From Methylocystis hirsuta (GTDB lineage: Bacteria; Pseudomonadota; Alphaproteobacteria; Rhizobiales; Beijerinckiaceae), in assembly GCF_003722355.1 (NCBI RefSeq), contig NZ_QWDD01000001.1, positions 2,356,001 to 2,420,000 on the forward strand: a stretch of DNA of 64,000 nucleotides, in the 5' to 3' direction. The notes below the pieces were generated by a model. That model did no database searches. It saw nothing but the letters and a program-made list of their open reading frames with translations, and had not been told where the DNA came from. Shown here piece by piece: positions 1-9,064 of the stretch (position 1 is its first letter; every line of letters starts with the position of its first letter). The position numbers were made by a program, and so were the translations under genes.

Positions 1-594
1 AAGCTCGGGCGCATCGCGAAGCGCAACAAGCGAGAAGTCGAGTTCCGGGTCGGTGAGAAAAAAATCTTCTGGAGCGAAGTGGAAGGAGGTCGGGGTTGTC
101 GTTTGCCCACCCAACAAAGCTTTGAAGTTGAACTCCGCCACACTGCCAGCCGCCTCGTCGGGAGCGCGGAAAACGTGATTGTTGGTCAATAGCAAGCGCG
201 GTGAGACCATGAATCCGGTGCCATATCCCGCAAGAGATCCTTGAGGGCCGCGCACGGCGATGCGCGCAACCGATTGCGCGGCCTGCAACCCGCGCTCAAA
301 AAAACCGATACTCATCAAATCATTCGTCTGCAGGACGCGTTCGAGCGCTCGGGGAAAGCCGGATGCAGCGATCCCGGGGCCGGCAGGCGTCGCAAATCTT
401 AGGCCCTCGCCGCTTATCGCATTGACAGTTCTAGCATCGGCGTTCAGTCGAATAATTCGCTTTCTGACCAGATCCGGCGGATTCGCCTCTATAATTTTCT
501 TTTCCTTGATGAGCTTTATTTTTTCCGCTCTCTCCGCGGACCGCTCTACGAAACGCCTCTCAGTCTGCTCAAGCACGCGCTGAAAAGTAATCAT
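1..594 (-). CDS. Trypsin-like serine protease, N-terminal part (runs off left edge)
   Basis: The minus frame opens with ATG at 594 and stays open to base 1, giving 198 residues without a stop. Residues 1-110 form a charged N-terminal region. From about 111 a chymotrypsin-fold protease begins: a GTGF oxyanion-side strand at 125-128, the catalytic His140 in TNNHV, and the likely catalytic Asp186 in LDFSLVAL. The catalytic Ser would lie beyond the edge. There is no signal peptide, so it is probably cytoplasmic. Similar bacterial proteins with a long N-terminal lead are often multidomain, with the peptidase fused to a nuclease or other effector, but the remainder is not visible here. It is divergent from ilvD. 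Confident for the peptidase domain, not for the biological role. Confidence 0.8.
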   Translation of the reverse strand, partial: MITFQRVLEQTERRFVERSAERAEKIKLIKEKKIIEANPPDLVRKRIIRLNADARTVNAISGEGLRFATPAGPGIAASGFPRALERVLQTNDLMSIGFFERGLQAAQSVARIAVRGPQGSLAGYGTGFMVSPRLLLTNNHVFRAPDEAAGSVAEFNFKALLGGQTTTPTSFHFAPEDFFLTDPELDFSLVALRDAPEL

Positions 595-845
595 GGAAAC
601 AATTCCTTCGAACTAAAGCCGGACTTATAAAGCTGGTTGAGTATCACAAAGTTTCATCGACAGCCGGGAGTGAAGCGCAATCTGAGCTAGCTGGCAATAG
701 AAATGCGAGTTCGCGTGCCTCGTTATTGAGGAATGCCTTGCGTAGCCTATCGGAAGCCTCGCTAGACTGGACATATTTTGGGGTTGTGAGCGCGCTCCCG
801 CTGGGTTATCGCCCTGATAGGACCCGAACCACGGAAGCTTCATTC

Positions 846-2678
846 ATGCCTCCTTATCGTTCACGCACGACGACCCACGGCCGCAACATGGCCGGCGCGC
901 GCGGCCTCTGGCGCGCGACAGGCATGAAGGAGGAGGACTTCGGCAAGCCGATCATCGCGGTCGCCAATTCCTTCACCCAATTCGTTCCGGGCCATGTGCA
1001 TTTGAAGGATCTCGGCCAGCTCGTCGCCGCCGAAATCGAAAAGGCCGGCGGCGTCGCGAAGGAATTCAACACCATCGCGATCGATGACGGAATCGCTATG
1101 GGCCACGACGGGATGCTCTATTCCCTGCCCTCGCGCGATCTCATCGCCGACAGCGTCGAATTCATGGTCAACGCGCATTGCGCCGACGCGCTGGTCTGCA
1201 TCTCGAATTGCGACAAGATCACGCCGGGCATGCTGATGGCGGCGCTGCGCCTCAACATTCCGACGGTGTTCGTTTCCGGCGGTCCGATGGAGGCTGGCAA
1301 AGTCGTGCTCGCCGGCAAGGAGCACGCGCTCGATCTTGTCGATGCGATCGTCGCCGGCGTGGACGACACGGTCAGCGAAGCGGACGTCGCCACGATCGAG
1401 CGCTCGGCCTGTCCGACCTGCGGATCATGCTCGGGCATGTTCACGGCGAACAGCATGAACTGCCTGACCGAGGCGCTGGGGCTGTCGCTTCCCGGCAATG
1501 GTTCGACGCTCGCGACCCATGTCGATCGCCGGCGCCTGTTCGTCGAGGCCGGCCATCTCATCGTCGATCTCGCGCGCCGCTATTATGAGCAGGACGACGA
1601 AAGCGTGCTGCCGCGTTCGATCGCGAGTTTTGAAGCCTTCGAGAACGCCATCACGCTCGACATCGCCATGGGCGGCTCGACCAACACCGTGCTGCATCTT
1701 CTCGCGGCGGCGCACGAGGCGCAGGTCGATTTCACGATGGCCGACATCGACCGCCTGTCGCGGCGGGTGCCGGTGCTGTGCAAGGTCGCGCCCTCCGCCC
1801 CCGACGTTCATCTAGAGGACGTGCATCGCGCCGGCGGCGTCATCGCCATCCTCGGAGAATTGCTGCGCGCCGGTCTGCTGCACGGCGAGCTTCCGACCGT
1901 CCACAGTCCTTCGGTCCGCGACGCGGTGGCGCGCTGGGACATCGCCGTCACGCAGAGCGAAACCGCGCGCACCTTCTTTCGCGCCGCTCCGGGCGGGGTT
2001 GCGACGCAAGTCGCGTTCAGCCAGGACCGCCGATATCGGGAGCTCGACGCCGACCGCGAAAAAGGCGCGATACGCGACGCGGCGCACGCCTTCTCCAAGG
2101 ATGGCGGCCTCGCCGTGCTCACCGGCAATCTCGCCATCGACGGCTGCATCGTGAAAACGGCCGGCGTTGACGATTCGATCTTGAAATTCGCTGGCCCCGC
2201 CAAGGTCTATGAGAGTCAGGACGCGGCGGTGTCGGGCATTCTGACGGGCGACGTAAAGGCTGGCGAGGTGGTCGTCATCCGCTACGAAGGCCCGCGCGGC
2301 GGACCCGGCATGCAGGAAATGCTCTATCCGACGAGCTATTTGAAATCGAAGGGACTCGGCAAGGCCTGCGCGCTGGTGACGGACGGAAGATTCTCCGGCG
2401 GCACGGCCGGGCTTTCGATCGGCCACGTCTCTCCCGAAGCGGCCGAGGGCGGCGCGATCGCCTTGGTCCGGGACCGCGACAGGATTGAAATCGACATTCC
2501 GGCGCGCCGGATTACGCTCGCTGTTAGCGAAGACGAACTGGCGACGCGGCGCGCCGAACAGTCCGCGAAAGGCTTCGCTCCGGCCAAGGCGCGGCCTCGA
2601 AAAATCACGACGGCGCTGCGCGCCTACGCCTCGATGACGACGAGCGCGGCCAAAGGCGCAGTGCGACAGGTCCCCTGA
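846..2678 (+). CDS. ilvD: Dihydroxy-acid dehydratase
   Basis: IlvD dehydrates 2,3-dihydroxy-3-methylbutanoate and -pentanoate to the 2-oxo acids, the penultimate step of valine and isoleucine synthesis, in the cytoplasm. The 610-residue product is close to the E. coli length of 616. The ATG at 846 was chosen because it gives the family N-terminus ([20 protein letters not shown]); the open frame extends upstream to 726 but that part has no family similarity. Iron-sulfur ligands are visible in CDKITPGM and [10 protein letters not shown], and the C-terminal [16 protein letters not shown] block is intact. It is a stand-alone gene, not linked here to other ilv genes. Identification is secure; the cluster type (4Fe-4S or 2Fe-2S) cannot be settled by eye. 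Confidence 0.97.
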   Translation: MPPYRSRTTTHGRNMAGARGLWRATGMKEEDFGKPIIAVANSFTQFVPGHVHLKDLGQLVAAEIEKAGGVAKEFNTIAIDDGIAMGHDGMLYSLPSRDLIADSVEFMVNAHCADALVCISNCDKITPGMLMAALRLNIPTVFVSGGPMEAGKVVLAGKEHALDLVDAIVAGVDDTVSEADVATIERSACPTCGSCSGMFTANSMNCLTEALGLSLPGNGSTLATHVDRRRLFVEAGHLIVDLARRYYEQDDESVLPRSIASFEAFENAITLDIAMGGSTNTVLHLLAAAHEAQVDFTMADIDRLSRRVPVLCKVAPSAPDVHLEDVHRAGGVIAILGELLRAGLLHGELPTVHSPSVRDAVARWDIAVTQSETARTFFRAAPGGVATQVAFSQDRRYRELDADREKGAIRDAAHAFSKDGGLAVLTGNLAIDGCIVKTAGVDDSILKFAGPAKVYESQDAAVSGILTGDVKAGEVVVIRYEGPRGGPGMQEMLYPTSYLKSKGLGKACALVTDGRFSGGTAGLSIGHVSPEAAEGGAIALVRDRDRIEIDIPARRITLAVSEDELATRRAEQSAKGFAPAKARPRKITTALRAYASMTTSAAKGAVRQVP

Positions 2679-2740
2679 ACCTTTCGCATTTAGGACGTGC
2701 GTCGTAGAGTGGCGCGCCGTCCTCCAGTCGCCGGAACAAA

Positions 2741-4615
2741 ATGTCTCCGACACGTAAATTCGTCGCTTCTGGACTGTTTGGCATCGCGTTAGGATTCGCG
2801 GTGCTTGCGCTCGCCAGCTATGTGGCCGTGCGCGCTGAATTCCAGCGCCGCACAGCTGGCGCATGGCTGCGCCACACTATTCATGTGCAAAGCGATCTTT
2901 ATCAGCTTTATGGACTGCTGCAGGCCGCCGAGAGCGGTCAGCGCGGTTTTATCATCACTCAAGACGAACGCTATCTCGACGCCTGCGCCGAAGCGGTGCG
3001 CAAACTGCCCGTCGTCGTCGATCGCCTTTCCGAGAGCGTAAGAGACAATCCCAAGCAGCTCGAGGCTGTCGCGGAAATGCGGCCGCTGCTTGGCGGAAGG
3101 GTCGAGATCATCGAAGAGGCGATCGCCGACATGCGCGCGCTCCGGGTCGACAAGGCCGTGCAGCTCGTCAAGTCCGGGCGCGGAAAGGCGCTGATGGACC
3201 GGCTCCACGCCATCATCGACACGATGACTGAAAATGAGCGCAATATCAGCGAGGAGCGCGAGCGCGAACTCAACGCGGCCGGCGGCGAGTTTGACGCGGC
3301 CGTTTGGGCGCTCGGCGGCATAATCTTCGCGCTTGGCGCATTTTCGCTTCTCAATGCGCAAAAGCAGATGCACGCGCTGCAAATGTCACGCGACTCGTTA
3401 AAGACCGCCTATGACCAATTGATTGGCGAAACGACGCGCCGCGAAGCGCTCGAGTCGCAGTTGCGGCAGTCGCAAAAACTCGAAGCGCTCGGCCACCTGA
3501 CGGGCGGCATCGCGCATGACTTCAACAATATGCTCGGCGTCATTGTCGCGAGTCTGCATCTGCTGCGGCGGAAGCTTGCGGATGCGAACGGAGATTGTGT
3601 TCAACTGATCGATTCAGCGATGGACGGCGCCGATCGCGCCGCCGCCATGGTGCGCAGGCTCCTCGCATTCTCGCGCCGCCAGCCTTTGTCGCCACGCCCG
3701 CTCGACCCGAACAAGTTTGTCTCCGCCGTCTCGGACATGGTGCGTCGGGCGCTTGGCGAGAAAGTCGATTTCGAAACTGTGCTCGCCGGCGGCTTATGGG
3801 CGACAAAAGTCGATCAGCACGAATTGGAAAGCGCCATCGTCAATCTCGCGGTCAATGCGCGCGACGCCATGCCGAACGGGGGCAAGCTGACGATCGAGAC
3901 GGCCAACTGCTCTCTCGATGACGCCTACGCCACCGAAAACATGGAAGTGATCCCTGGCCAATATGTGATGATCGCCGTGACCGACACGGGTCAAGGCATG
4001 CCGCCCGAGGTCTTGTCGCAGGCGTTCGATCCGTTCTTCACCACCAAGCCCACAGGCAAGGGTACGGGACTCGGCCTCTCGCAGGTGCATGGTTTTGTCA
4101 AACAATCCGGCGGCCACGTCAAAATCTATTCCGAACCCGGGCGCGGAACCTGCATCAAGCTCTATCTGCCGCGCTTCAATCACGTCGAAGCGCCCGCCGA
4201 ACTGCCGCTACCGCGTCCTCGACCTCTCGAACTTCCGCTTGGAAGGCCCGAAGAACTTGTGCTCATCGTCGAAGATGACGACACGGCGCGCCGGGTGACT
4301 GCGCAGGGCGTGCGGGAATTGGGTTATTCGGTTCTGGAGGCCGAGAACGGACGCGCAGCGATCGACATTATTCGCCGTCGCGCCGACATCGCGCTGATGG
4401 TCACGGATGTGGTTATGCCCGATATGGACGGCGCCCGTCTCGCGCGCGAGGCGGTGTTTCGCCGACACAGCCTGCGCGTTCTGTTCATCACCGGCTATAC
4501 GCGCAACGCCATCGTGCACAATGGCGTTCTCGACAAGGACGTCAAACTGCTCACCAAACCGTTCACCTTGGAGCAGCTTGCGGTCAAGATGCGGGAAATT
4601 CTGGATTCGAGATAG
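2741..4615 (+). CDS. CHASE3-domain hybrid sensor histidine kinase with C-terminal receiver
   Basis: A 624-residue membrane kinase. TM1 covers about residues 8-30. The periplasmic CHASE3-like sensor (about 35-180) contains the typical ESGQRGFIIT motif, and TM2 is at about 188-205. A dimerisation/phosphoacceptor domain has His259 in GGIAHDFNN. The HATPase_c domain has the N-box NLAVNARDAM, DTGQGM and the G-box GKGTGLGLS. A receiver domain at about 500-624 has the acidic cluster EDDD and phosphoacceptor Asp in VTDVVMPDMDG. No partner regulator lies next to it, so output is probably through the attached receiver or an unlinked protein. The HDFNN-type His box is common in alphaproteobacterial hybrid kinases. 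The signal is unknown. Confidence 0.93.
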   Translation: MSPTRKFVASGLFGIALGFAVLALASYVAVRAEFQRRTAGAWLRHTIHVQSDLYQLYGLLQAAESGQRGFIITQDERYLDACAEAVRKLPVVVDRLSESVRDNPKQLEAVAEMRPLLGGRVEIIEEAIADMRALRVDKAVQLVKSGRGKALMDRLHAIIDTMTENERNISEERERELNAAGGEFDAAVWALGGIIFALGAFSLLNAQKQMHALQMSRDSLKTAYDQLIGETTRREALESQLRQSQKLEALGHLTGGIAHDFNNMLGVIVASLHLLRRKLADANGDCVQLIDSAMDGADRAAAMVRRLLAFSRRQPLSPRPLDPNKFVSAVSDMVRRALGEKVDFETVLAGGLWATKVDQHELESAIVNLAVNARDAMPNGGKLTIETANCSLDDAYATENMEVIPGQYVMIAVTDTGQGMPPEVLSQAFDPFFTTKPTGKGTGLGLSQVHGFVKQSGGHVKIYSEPGRGTCIKLYLPRFNHVEAPAELPLPRPRPLELPLGRPEELVLIVEDDDTARRVTAQGVRELGYSVLEAENGRAAIDIIRRRADIALMVTDVVMPDMDGARLAREAVFRRHSLRVLFITGYTRNAIVHNGVLDKDVKLLTKPFTLEQLAVKMREILDSR

Positions 4616-4622
4616 CCGGCGG

Positions 4623-5612
4623 TCAGTCTTCGGCTTTGAGTGGACGCATCAGCAGCGCTTCGATGGCGCCGTCGACGCTTAGCCGCGCGGAAAGAATGGC
4701 GTCAACGGCCTCTGCGATCGGCAGCTCGACGTCATGCGCGCGCGCCATTTCCACCATGACGCGCGCTGTAAAGGCGCCCTCCGCAAGCTTGCCATGCGTG
4801 GCGTCTTCCACCGACGTTCCCCGCCCCAGCGCTTCGCCAAGCGCAAAATTGCGCGACTGCGCCGACCCGCAGGTGAGCACGAGATCGCCCAATCCTGAAA
4901 GACCCATCAACGTCTCCTGACGCGCGCCCAACGCGCGCCCGAGACGCATCAGCTCGGCAAATCCGCGTGCGATGAGCGCCGCCTGCGCGCTCGCGCCGAG
5001 CCCACGGCCGTGGCTCATTCCTGCGGCGATGGCGAGAACGTTTTTCGCTGCGCCGCCGATCTCGGCGCCGCGCACGTCGGTCGAGCGATAAAGCCGAAAC
5101 GTCTTCGTCGAAAGCTCTTCGCTCAGGCGCCGCGCCAGCGCTTCGTCATGCGCCGCGAGAGTCACCGCCGTCGGCAATCCTCTGCATACGTCCGCCGCGA
5201 AGCTTGGTCCCGAGAGCACGGCGACGTCGGCTTGGGGCAGTTCTTCCTTCGCGACTTCGCTCAGGAACTTGCGCCGGTCGCGTTCGATCCCCTTCGCGCA
5301 AATCACAAAGGCGGCGCGCTCGCGCATATGCGGCCGCGCGGCGCGCGCGGTCGTGCGGATCGCTTGTGCGGGCGTGACGGCGAGTACGATTTCCGCTTCA
5401 CGCACGACGGAAATGTCGCTCGTCGGGGCGACGGCGGCGGCGAGCGGCAGACCCGGCAATCGGCGCGTGTTCTCGCGGTCGCGCGCCAGGGCTTCGGCGG
5501 CCTGAGGATCGTGAGCCCATAGGGGCACGCGCGCACGGCCTTGCGCGGCGACATTGGCGAGGGCGACGCCCCAAGCGCCGGCGCCGAGAACGGCGACAGT
5601 CGCGCGCGTCAT
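4623..5612 (-). CDS. gpsA: NAD(P)-dependent glycerol-3-phosphate dehydrogenase
   Basis: GpsA reduces dihydroxyacetone phosphate to sn-glycerol-3-phosphate, the precursor of membrane phospholipids, in the cytoplasm. The product is 329 residues, as usual. The N-terminal Rossmann motif is GAGAWG, and the catalytic and substrate-binding blocks ICAKGIE, SGPSFA, GGAAKNVLAIAAG and GLSGLGDLVLTC are all present. The ATG at 5612 was preferred to the longer frame from 5648: it gives the family start and overlaps the stop of the upstream phospholipase D-like gene by ATGA, suggesting translational coupling. It is the last gene of a tsaD - phospholipase D-like - gpsA run. Confidence 0.97.
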   Translation of the reverse strand: MTRATVAVLGAGAWGVALANVAAQGRARVPLWAHDPQAAEALARDRENTRRLPGLPLAAAVAPTSDISVVREAEIVLAVTPAQAIRTTARAARPHMRERAAFVICAKGIERDRRKFLSEVAKEELPQADVAVLSGPSFAADVCRGLPTAVTLAAHDEALARRLSEELSTKTFRLYRSTDVRGAEIGGAAKNVLAIAAGMSHGRGLGASAQAALIARGFAELMRLGRALGARQETLMGLSGLGDLVLTCGSAQSRNFALGEALGRGTSVEDATHGKLAEGAFTARVMVEMARAHDVELPIAEAVDAILSARLSVDGAIEALLMRPLKAED

Positions 5613-6163
5613 CGCAGGCCGATCCGCTGATTGTCCGGACGCGACCACAGCCTTTCAAAAGTTTGATGAAACCGCGCCGCGGCCTGTGGGCTCTCGATCA
5701 CGATCAAATCATTGTCCTGATAGACTTCGCCGGAGACGCTGAAATTCGCGGAGCCGCTCCGCAAGACGCGACCGTCCACCTGATACGATTTCAGATGCAT
5801 CAGATCACGCGAGCGGCCTTTGCGGCGCACTTCGACGTTCGGGGCGTCGGCGATTTCCTCGATCACGGACGCGCCGCGCCCCATTTCCTCGCCGTCGAGA
5901 TAGATCCGCACCTTGACGCCGCGCATGGCCGCGCGGCCGAGCGCCGTCGTCAGAGAGCGGTCGGTCAGAACATAGGCGGCCATGTCGATCGAGCGGCGCG
6001 CGTCGTTGATCAGCCGCCCGTCGACTGCGCCGAAACCGTCGCCGGGCCCGTAGAACACGCGCACGCCCGCGAAGGTCGGCTCTTCTGCGAGCAGTCCGGC
6101 CGGCTGCGGCGTTGGCGCAAGCGTCATGGCCGCAAGCGCCGCTGAAAAAAGGAGCCGCATCAA
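5609..6163 (-). CDS. Secreted phospholipase D-like phosphodiesterase (single HKD motif)
   Basis: A 184-residue protein with an N-terminal hydrophobic signal peptide (about residues 1-26), so probably periplasmic. It has one HKD motif, HLKSYQVDG, followed by SGSANFS, as in the Nuc-type bacterial endonucleases and PLD-like proteins that work as dimers. The rest keeps the PLD half-domain fold signature (IDMAAYVLTD, GVKVRIYLDG). The gene sits 6 bases after tsaD and overlaps gpsA by ATGA, so it is probably cotranscribed, although a functional link with either neighbour is not obvious. Substrate could be nucleic acid or phospholipid; sequence alone does not decide. The start could also be the second Met at 6160. 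Confidence 0.85.
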   Translation of the reverse strand: MMRLLFSAALAAMTLAPTPQPAGLLAEEPTFAGVRVFYGPGDGFGAVDGRLINDARRSIDMAAYVLTDRSLTTALGRAAMRGVKVRIYLDGEEMGRGASVIEEIADAPNVEVRRKGRSRDLMHLKSYQVDGRVLRSGSANFSVSGEVYQDNDLIVIESPQAAARFHQTFERLWSRPDNQRIGLR

Positions 6164-6169
6164 ACCGCC

Positions 6170-7234
6170 CTAGGCCTTGCCGTGGTGTGATCGGCTCGGC
6201 GCGGCGTCGAGCGGCCATCGCGGCCGCGGCGCAAAGTCGAGGTCATCGGTCAATCCGCGCTTTAAGCGCTCGAGACCGGTCCAGGCGATGATCGCGCCAT
6301 TGTCAGAGCAGAGCGCCGCCGGCGGCGAAACGAACCGCAGCCCGCTTTCGGCGCAAAGCCGCATGAGCGCGCGGCGAATGGCGCCATTAGCCGCGACCCC
6401 GCCGCCGATCACAAGGCCTTGCGGGGCTCGCCCCTCGCCTGCCGTAAAGAGGCGCACGCCGGAGCGCACCCGATCCACGATCACGTCGACGATCGCAGCC
6501 TGGAACGAGGCTGCAAGATCCCTGACGTCCTTTTCGCTCAGCGTCTGCAATCTGAGGATTTCCTGCCGCACCGCGGTCTTGAGGCCCGACAGGGAGAAGT
6601 CGGCCCCTTCGCGGCCAAGCATCGGCCGCGGAAAGTCGAATCGTCGCGCGTCGCCTTCAAGCGCGAGCTTCTCGATTTGCGGCCCCCCAGGATATGGCAG
6701 CTCCAGCATTTTGGCGACTTTGTCGAAGGCTTCGCCGGCGGCGTCGTCGACGGTGGATCCAAGCCGGCGGTAGTCGCCGATAGCCTTCACCGCGACGATC
6801 TGCGTGTGCCCGCCGGAGATGAGGAGCGCCAGAAAGGGAAAGTCCAGGCGGTCCGTGAGCCGTGCGGTCAGCGCGTGGGCTTCCAGATGATTGACGGCAA
6901 TGAAGGGTTTGCCCAACGCAAGCGCCATGGCCTTGCCCGCCGTGAGCCCGACGAGAACGCCGCCGATCAGTCCCGGACCAGCCGCTGCGGCGACCGCATC
7001 GAGGTCCTTCGCCTCGGTCTTGGCCCGCTCCAGCGCGCGCCTGATCAGCCGGTCGAGGACTTCGATATGCGCCCGCGCCGCGATTTCCGGAACGACGCCG
7101 CCATAGGCGGCGTGGCGGGCGATCTGGCTCAACACCTCATTGGAAAGGATCTCTCCGCCTTCGCCGCCCAGCCGCTCGGACACGACCGCGACCGCGGTTT
7201 CATCGCAAGTGGTTTCAATGCCCAAAACGCGCAT
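6170..7234 (-). CDS. tsaD: tRNA N6-adenosine threonylcarbamoyltransferase
   Basis: TsaD transfers the threonylcarbamoyl group to A37 of ANN-decoding tRNAs (t6A modification), acting with TsaB, TsaE and TsaC. The 354-residue product begins [16 protein letters not shown], the ASKHA ATP-binding signature, and carries the metal-binding NHLEAH motif (His116 and His120), LISGGHT and the C-terminal CSDNGAMIA-like block [10 protein letters not shown]. Only TsaD is encoded here. Placement of tsaD divergent from hemC is common in Hyphomicrobiales; here a small secreted-protein gene lies between them. Identification is secure. Confidence 0.97.
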   Translation of the reverse strand: MRVLGIETTCDETAVAVVSERLGGEGGEILSNEVLSQIARHAAYGGVVPEIAARAHIEVLDRLIRRALERAKTEAKDLDAVAAAAGPGLIGGVLVGLTAGKAMALALGKPFIAVNHLEAHALTARLTDRLDFPFLALLISGGHTQIVAVKAIGDYRRLGSTVDDAAGEAFDKVAKMLELPYPGGPQIEKLALEGDARRFDFPRPMLGREGADFSLSGLKTAVRQEILRLQTLSEKDVRDLAASFQAAIVDVIVDRVRSGVRLFTAGEGRAPQGLVIGGGVAANGAIRRALMRLCAESGLRFVSPPAALCSDNGAIIAWTGLERLKRGLTDDLDFAPRPRWPLDAAPSRSHHGKA

Positions 7235-7591
7235 GCGAACTCCCTGCGCAGAAAAGCCGCGCCGTTGAACTCTCAGCGGCGGAACGGAGCTTATACCGCC
7301 GTACGGCGGTAAGTTGGAAAATTGTGGTTGGTAAAGGGTTTACGCCCATAATTCTTAGCTGTCGTGAATATCGACGTATACTAATGCAGAGCTAAAGATA
7401 GCTACATTAAATTTCCTAGAATTCGTTGACGTCCCTCTTGACACGATCTCGATTAATACAAGTTGGGTCAGCAGATCGTTGCTCCCCCAACGACGCACAT
7501 ATCTTGAGCTGAGTAGAATTATGGCTAAGGCGAAGAGGTAATTAGCGTCCCGGTTGAGGTTGCTGTCGGTCTAAACTGTATGGAGGTGAAA
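7235..7591. other. Long intergenic region between tsaD and the Gly/Tyr-rich protein gene
   Basis: About 357 bases without a gene. It is noticeably more AT-rich in its middle (7320-7470) than the flanking genes. It holds the 18-bp perfect palindrome at 7294-7311 and probably the promoters of tsaD (minus) and of the downstream small gene (plus). I could not identify a convincing -35/-10 pair: a TTGACA at 7438 has no good -10 at the right distance. Confidence 0.6.
7294..7311. promoter_or_regulatory. 18-bp perfect palindrome upstream of tsaD
   Basis: TACCGCCGTACGGCGGTA is a perfect 18-base inverted repeat with no spacer, 60 bases upstream of the tsaD start codon. The position and symmetry suggest a binding site for a dimeric regulator. 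The cognate protein is unknown and the role is inferred. Confidence 0.35.
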
Positions 7592-7969
7592 ATGGCGTCG
7601 AACAAAATTAAAGCCTTGGCGTTAACGTCCACGATTGCGATGGCCGCCGTGATCGGCTCCACAAGTCTGGCCGAAGCGCGCTACTGCCGGGCTCATTACG
7701 GCTGGCATCGGCACTGCGGCGGAACCTATTGGGGCTCCGCGTATCGTCCGGTGCGTTATACCTATTGGGGATCGGCGTATCGCTACTCCCGCTGCTATCG
7801 GCCTGGCTATTATGGCTATGCCGGCTGGCCGGCCTATTATGGTTGGGGCGGCGCTCCGGGCTATTACGGGTATGGCGGCGGCCTGCTTGGCGCAGGACTC
7901 GGCGCGGGTCTCGGCCTCGGCGCGGGTCTCGGCGCGGGCATCGGCAGCGGCCTGTTTGGCTGGTGGTGA
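7592..7969 (+). CDS. Small secreted Gly/Tyr-rich protein
   Basis: A 125-residue protein with a clear signal peptide ending near SLAEA at residue 24. The mature part is rich in Tyr, Gly, Trp and Arg with repeated YWGSAYR and YYGY units, and ends in a GLGAGLGLGAGLGAGIGSG tail before LFGWW. The ATG at 7592 was chosen over the ATG at 7580 because GGAGGTGA lies just upstream of it; that ribosome site overlaps the earlier ATG. No enzymatic domain is seen. Such proteins are frequent in Hyphomicrobiales as envelope or stress-related hypothetical proteins. Two hairpins follow the gene. Function unknown. Confidence 0.8.
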   Translation: MASNKIKALALTSTIAMAAVIGSTSLAEARYCRAHYGWHRHCGGTYWGSAYRPVRYTYWGSAYRYSRCYRPGYYGYAGWPAYYGWGGAPGYYGYGGGLLGAGLGAGLGLGAGLGAGIGSGLFGWW

Positions 7970-7980
7970 TCGATTCGCAT

Positions 7981-8010
7981 TCCGCGAGCCGCGTAGAGTA
8001 CGCTCGCGGA
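7981..8010 (+). repeat. 9-bp inverted repeat (hairpin) after the Gly/Tyr-rich gene
   Basis: TCCGCGAGC (7981-7989) and GCTCGCGGA (8002-8010) form a perfect 9-bp stem with a 12-base loop, just before the terminator at 8022. It may add to termination or protect the 3' end of the mRNA. Confidence 0.45.
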
Positions 8011-8021
8011 GCTAAACAGAG

Positions 8022-8052
8022 CGTCCGCTCCAACGAGCGGACGTTCGCTTTT
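8022..8052 (+). terminator. Probable intrinsic terminator of the Gly/Tyr-rich gene
   Basis: CGTCCGCT (8022-8029) pairs with AGCGGACG (8036-8043) across a 6-base loop and is followed by TTCGCTTTTC. The T tract is imperfect. Confidence 0.6.
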
Positions 8053-8134
8053 CGAGGAATGCCGTCGCCACGCTGCTTCTGCTTGCCCTTCGCGCGCTCC
8101 TGCCTATAGTCACGCGGGTAACGGCCGGCGGATC

Positions 8135-9064
8135 ATGACATCTCCCCCTTCCCTTCGCATTGGAACGCGCAGCAGTCCGCTCGCCCTCGCCCAGACCCAT
8201 ATGGTCCGCGCGGCGTTGGCGCGCGCGCATGGCGGAAGCGAAGCGGACTTCCCGATCGAGATCATCCGCACGACGGGCGACCAGATCCAGGATCGGCCTC
8301 TCTCTGAATCAGGGGGCAAGGGGCTTTTCACCAAAGAGCTCGATTCAGCGCTCATCGCCAGCGCGATCGATCTCGCCGTGCATTCCTCGAAGGATCTGCC
8401 GACGCATTTGCCGAGCGAGATCGTCATCGCCGGCTATCTGCCGCGAGAGGATGCGCGCGACGCCTGGATATCGCGCGGCGGTCTCGCGCTCGATGCGCTT
8501 CCCACAGGCGCCGTCGTCGGAACCGCCTCGCTGCGCCGCGCAGCGCAGGTGAAGCGCCGGCGACCCGACATTGTGACGACGCTGCTTCGCGGCAATGTCG
8601 AGACTCGTCTGAAGAAAGTTGAGAACGGAGAGATCGACGCGACCCTCCTCGCGCTCGCGGGATTGAAGCGGCTGGGTCTCGCCGATCGCGCCACGGCGCT
8701 GCTTTCCTTGGAAGAGTTTCCGCCGGCTTGCGGACAGGGCGCGATTGGCCTCACGCGGCGCGCCGGCGACGACGCCACGCGCGATCTGCTCGCTCCGCTG
8801 TTCGACGAAGCGACCGGCTTCGCGCTCGCCGCCGAACGCGCCTTCCTTGCGGCGCTCGATGGGTCCTGCCGCACGCCGATCGCCGGCCATGCGCAGGTTC
8901 ACGGCGCTAAACTGTCCTTCGTCGGCGAAGTGCTCAGAGCCGACGGCGCGGAAGCCTATGTCGTGCGCCGCCACGGCCTCGCGATTGACGCCGCGCTGAT
9001 CGGCGCGGACGCCGGCAAGGAAATCCTGCTGCGCCTGCCGCATGGCGTCGCGGGGCTTATGTGA
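8135..9064 (+). CDS. hemC: Porphobilinogen deaminase (hydroxymethylbilane synthase)
   Basis: HemC polymerises four porphobilinogens to hydroxymethylbilane in haem/sirohaem/cobalamin synthesis (cytoplasm). The 309-residue product matches the family length. It starts with LRIGTRSSPLALAQ, carries the conserved GRGLFTKE-like GKGLFTKELD and HSSKDLPT blocks, and has the dipyrromethane-cofactor cysteine in LDGSCRTPIAGHA. Its stop overlaps the start of hemD (ATGTGA context), indicating coupling. With hemD and the downstream cysG it places tetrapyrrole synthesis in this part of the window. Confidence 0.97.
   Translation: MTSPPSLRIGTRSSPLALAQTHMVRAALARAHGGSEADFPIEIIRTTGDQIQDRPLSESGGKGLFTKELDSALIASAIDLAVHSSKDLPTHLPSEIVIAGYLPREDARDAWISRGGLALDALPTGAVVGTASLRRAAQVKRRRPDIVTTLLRGNVETRLKKVENGEIDATLLALAGLKRLGLADRATALLSLEEFPPACGQGAIGLTRRAGDDATRDLLAPLFDEATGFALAAERAFLAALDGSCRTPIAGHAQVHGAKLSFVGEVLRADGAEAYVVRRHGLAIDAALIGADAGKEILLRLPHGVAGLM

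Noticed and set aside
1812-2864. Long open frame opposite ilvD (350 aa)
   Set aside because: It is the antisense of a conserved enzyme gene in high-GC DNA; Arg/Ala-rich composition and no domain or ribosome site.
7438-7443. TTGACA as a -35 box for the Gly/Tyr-rich gene
   Set aside because: No acceptable -10 hexamer at 16-18 bases downstream.
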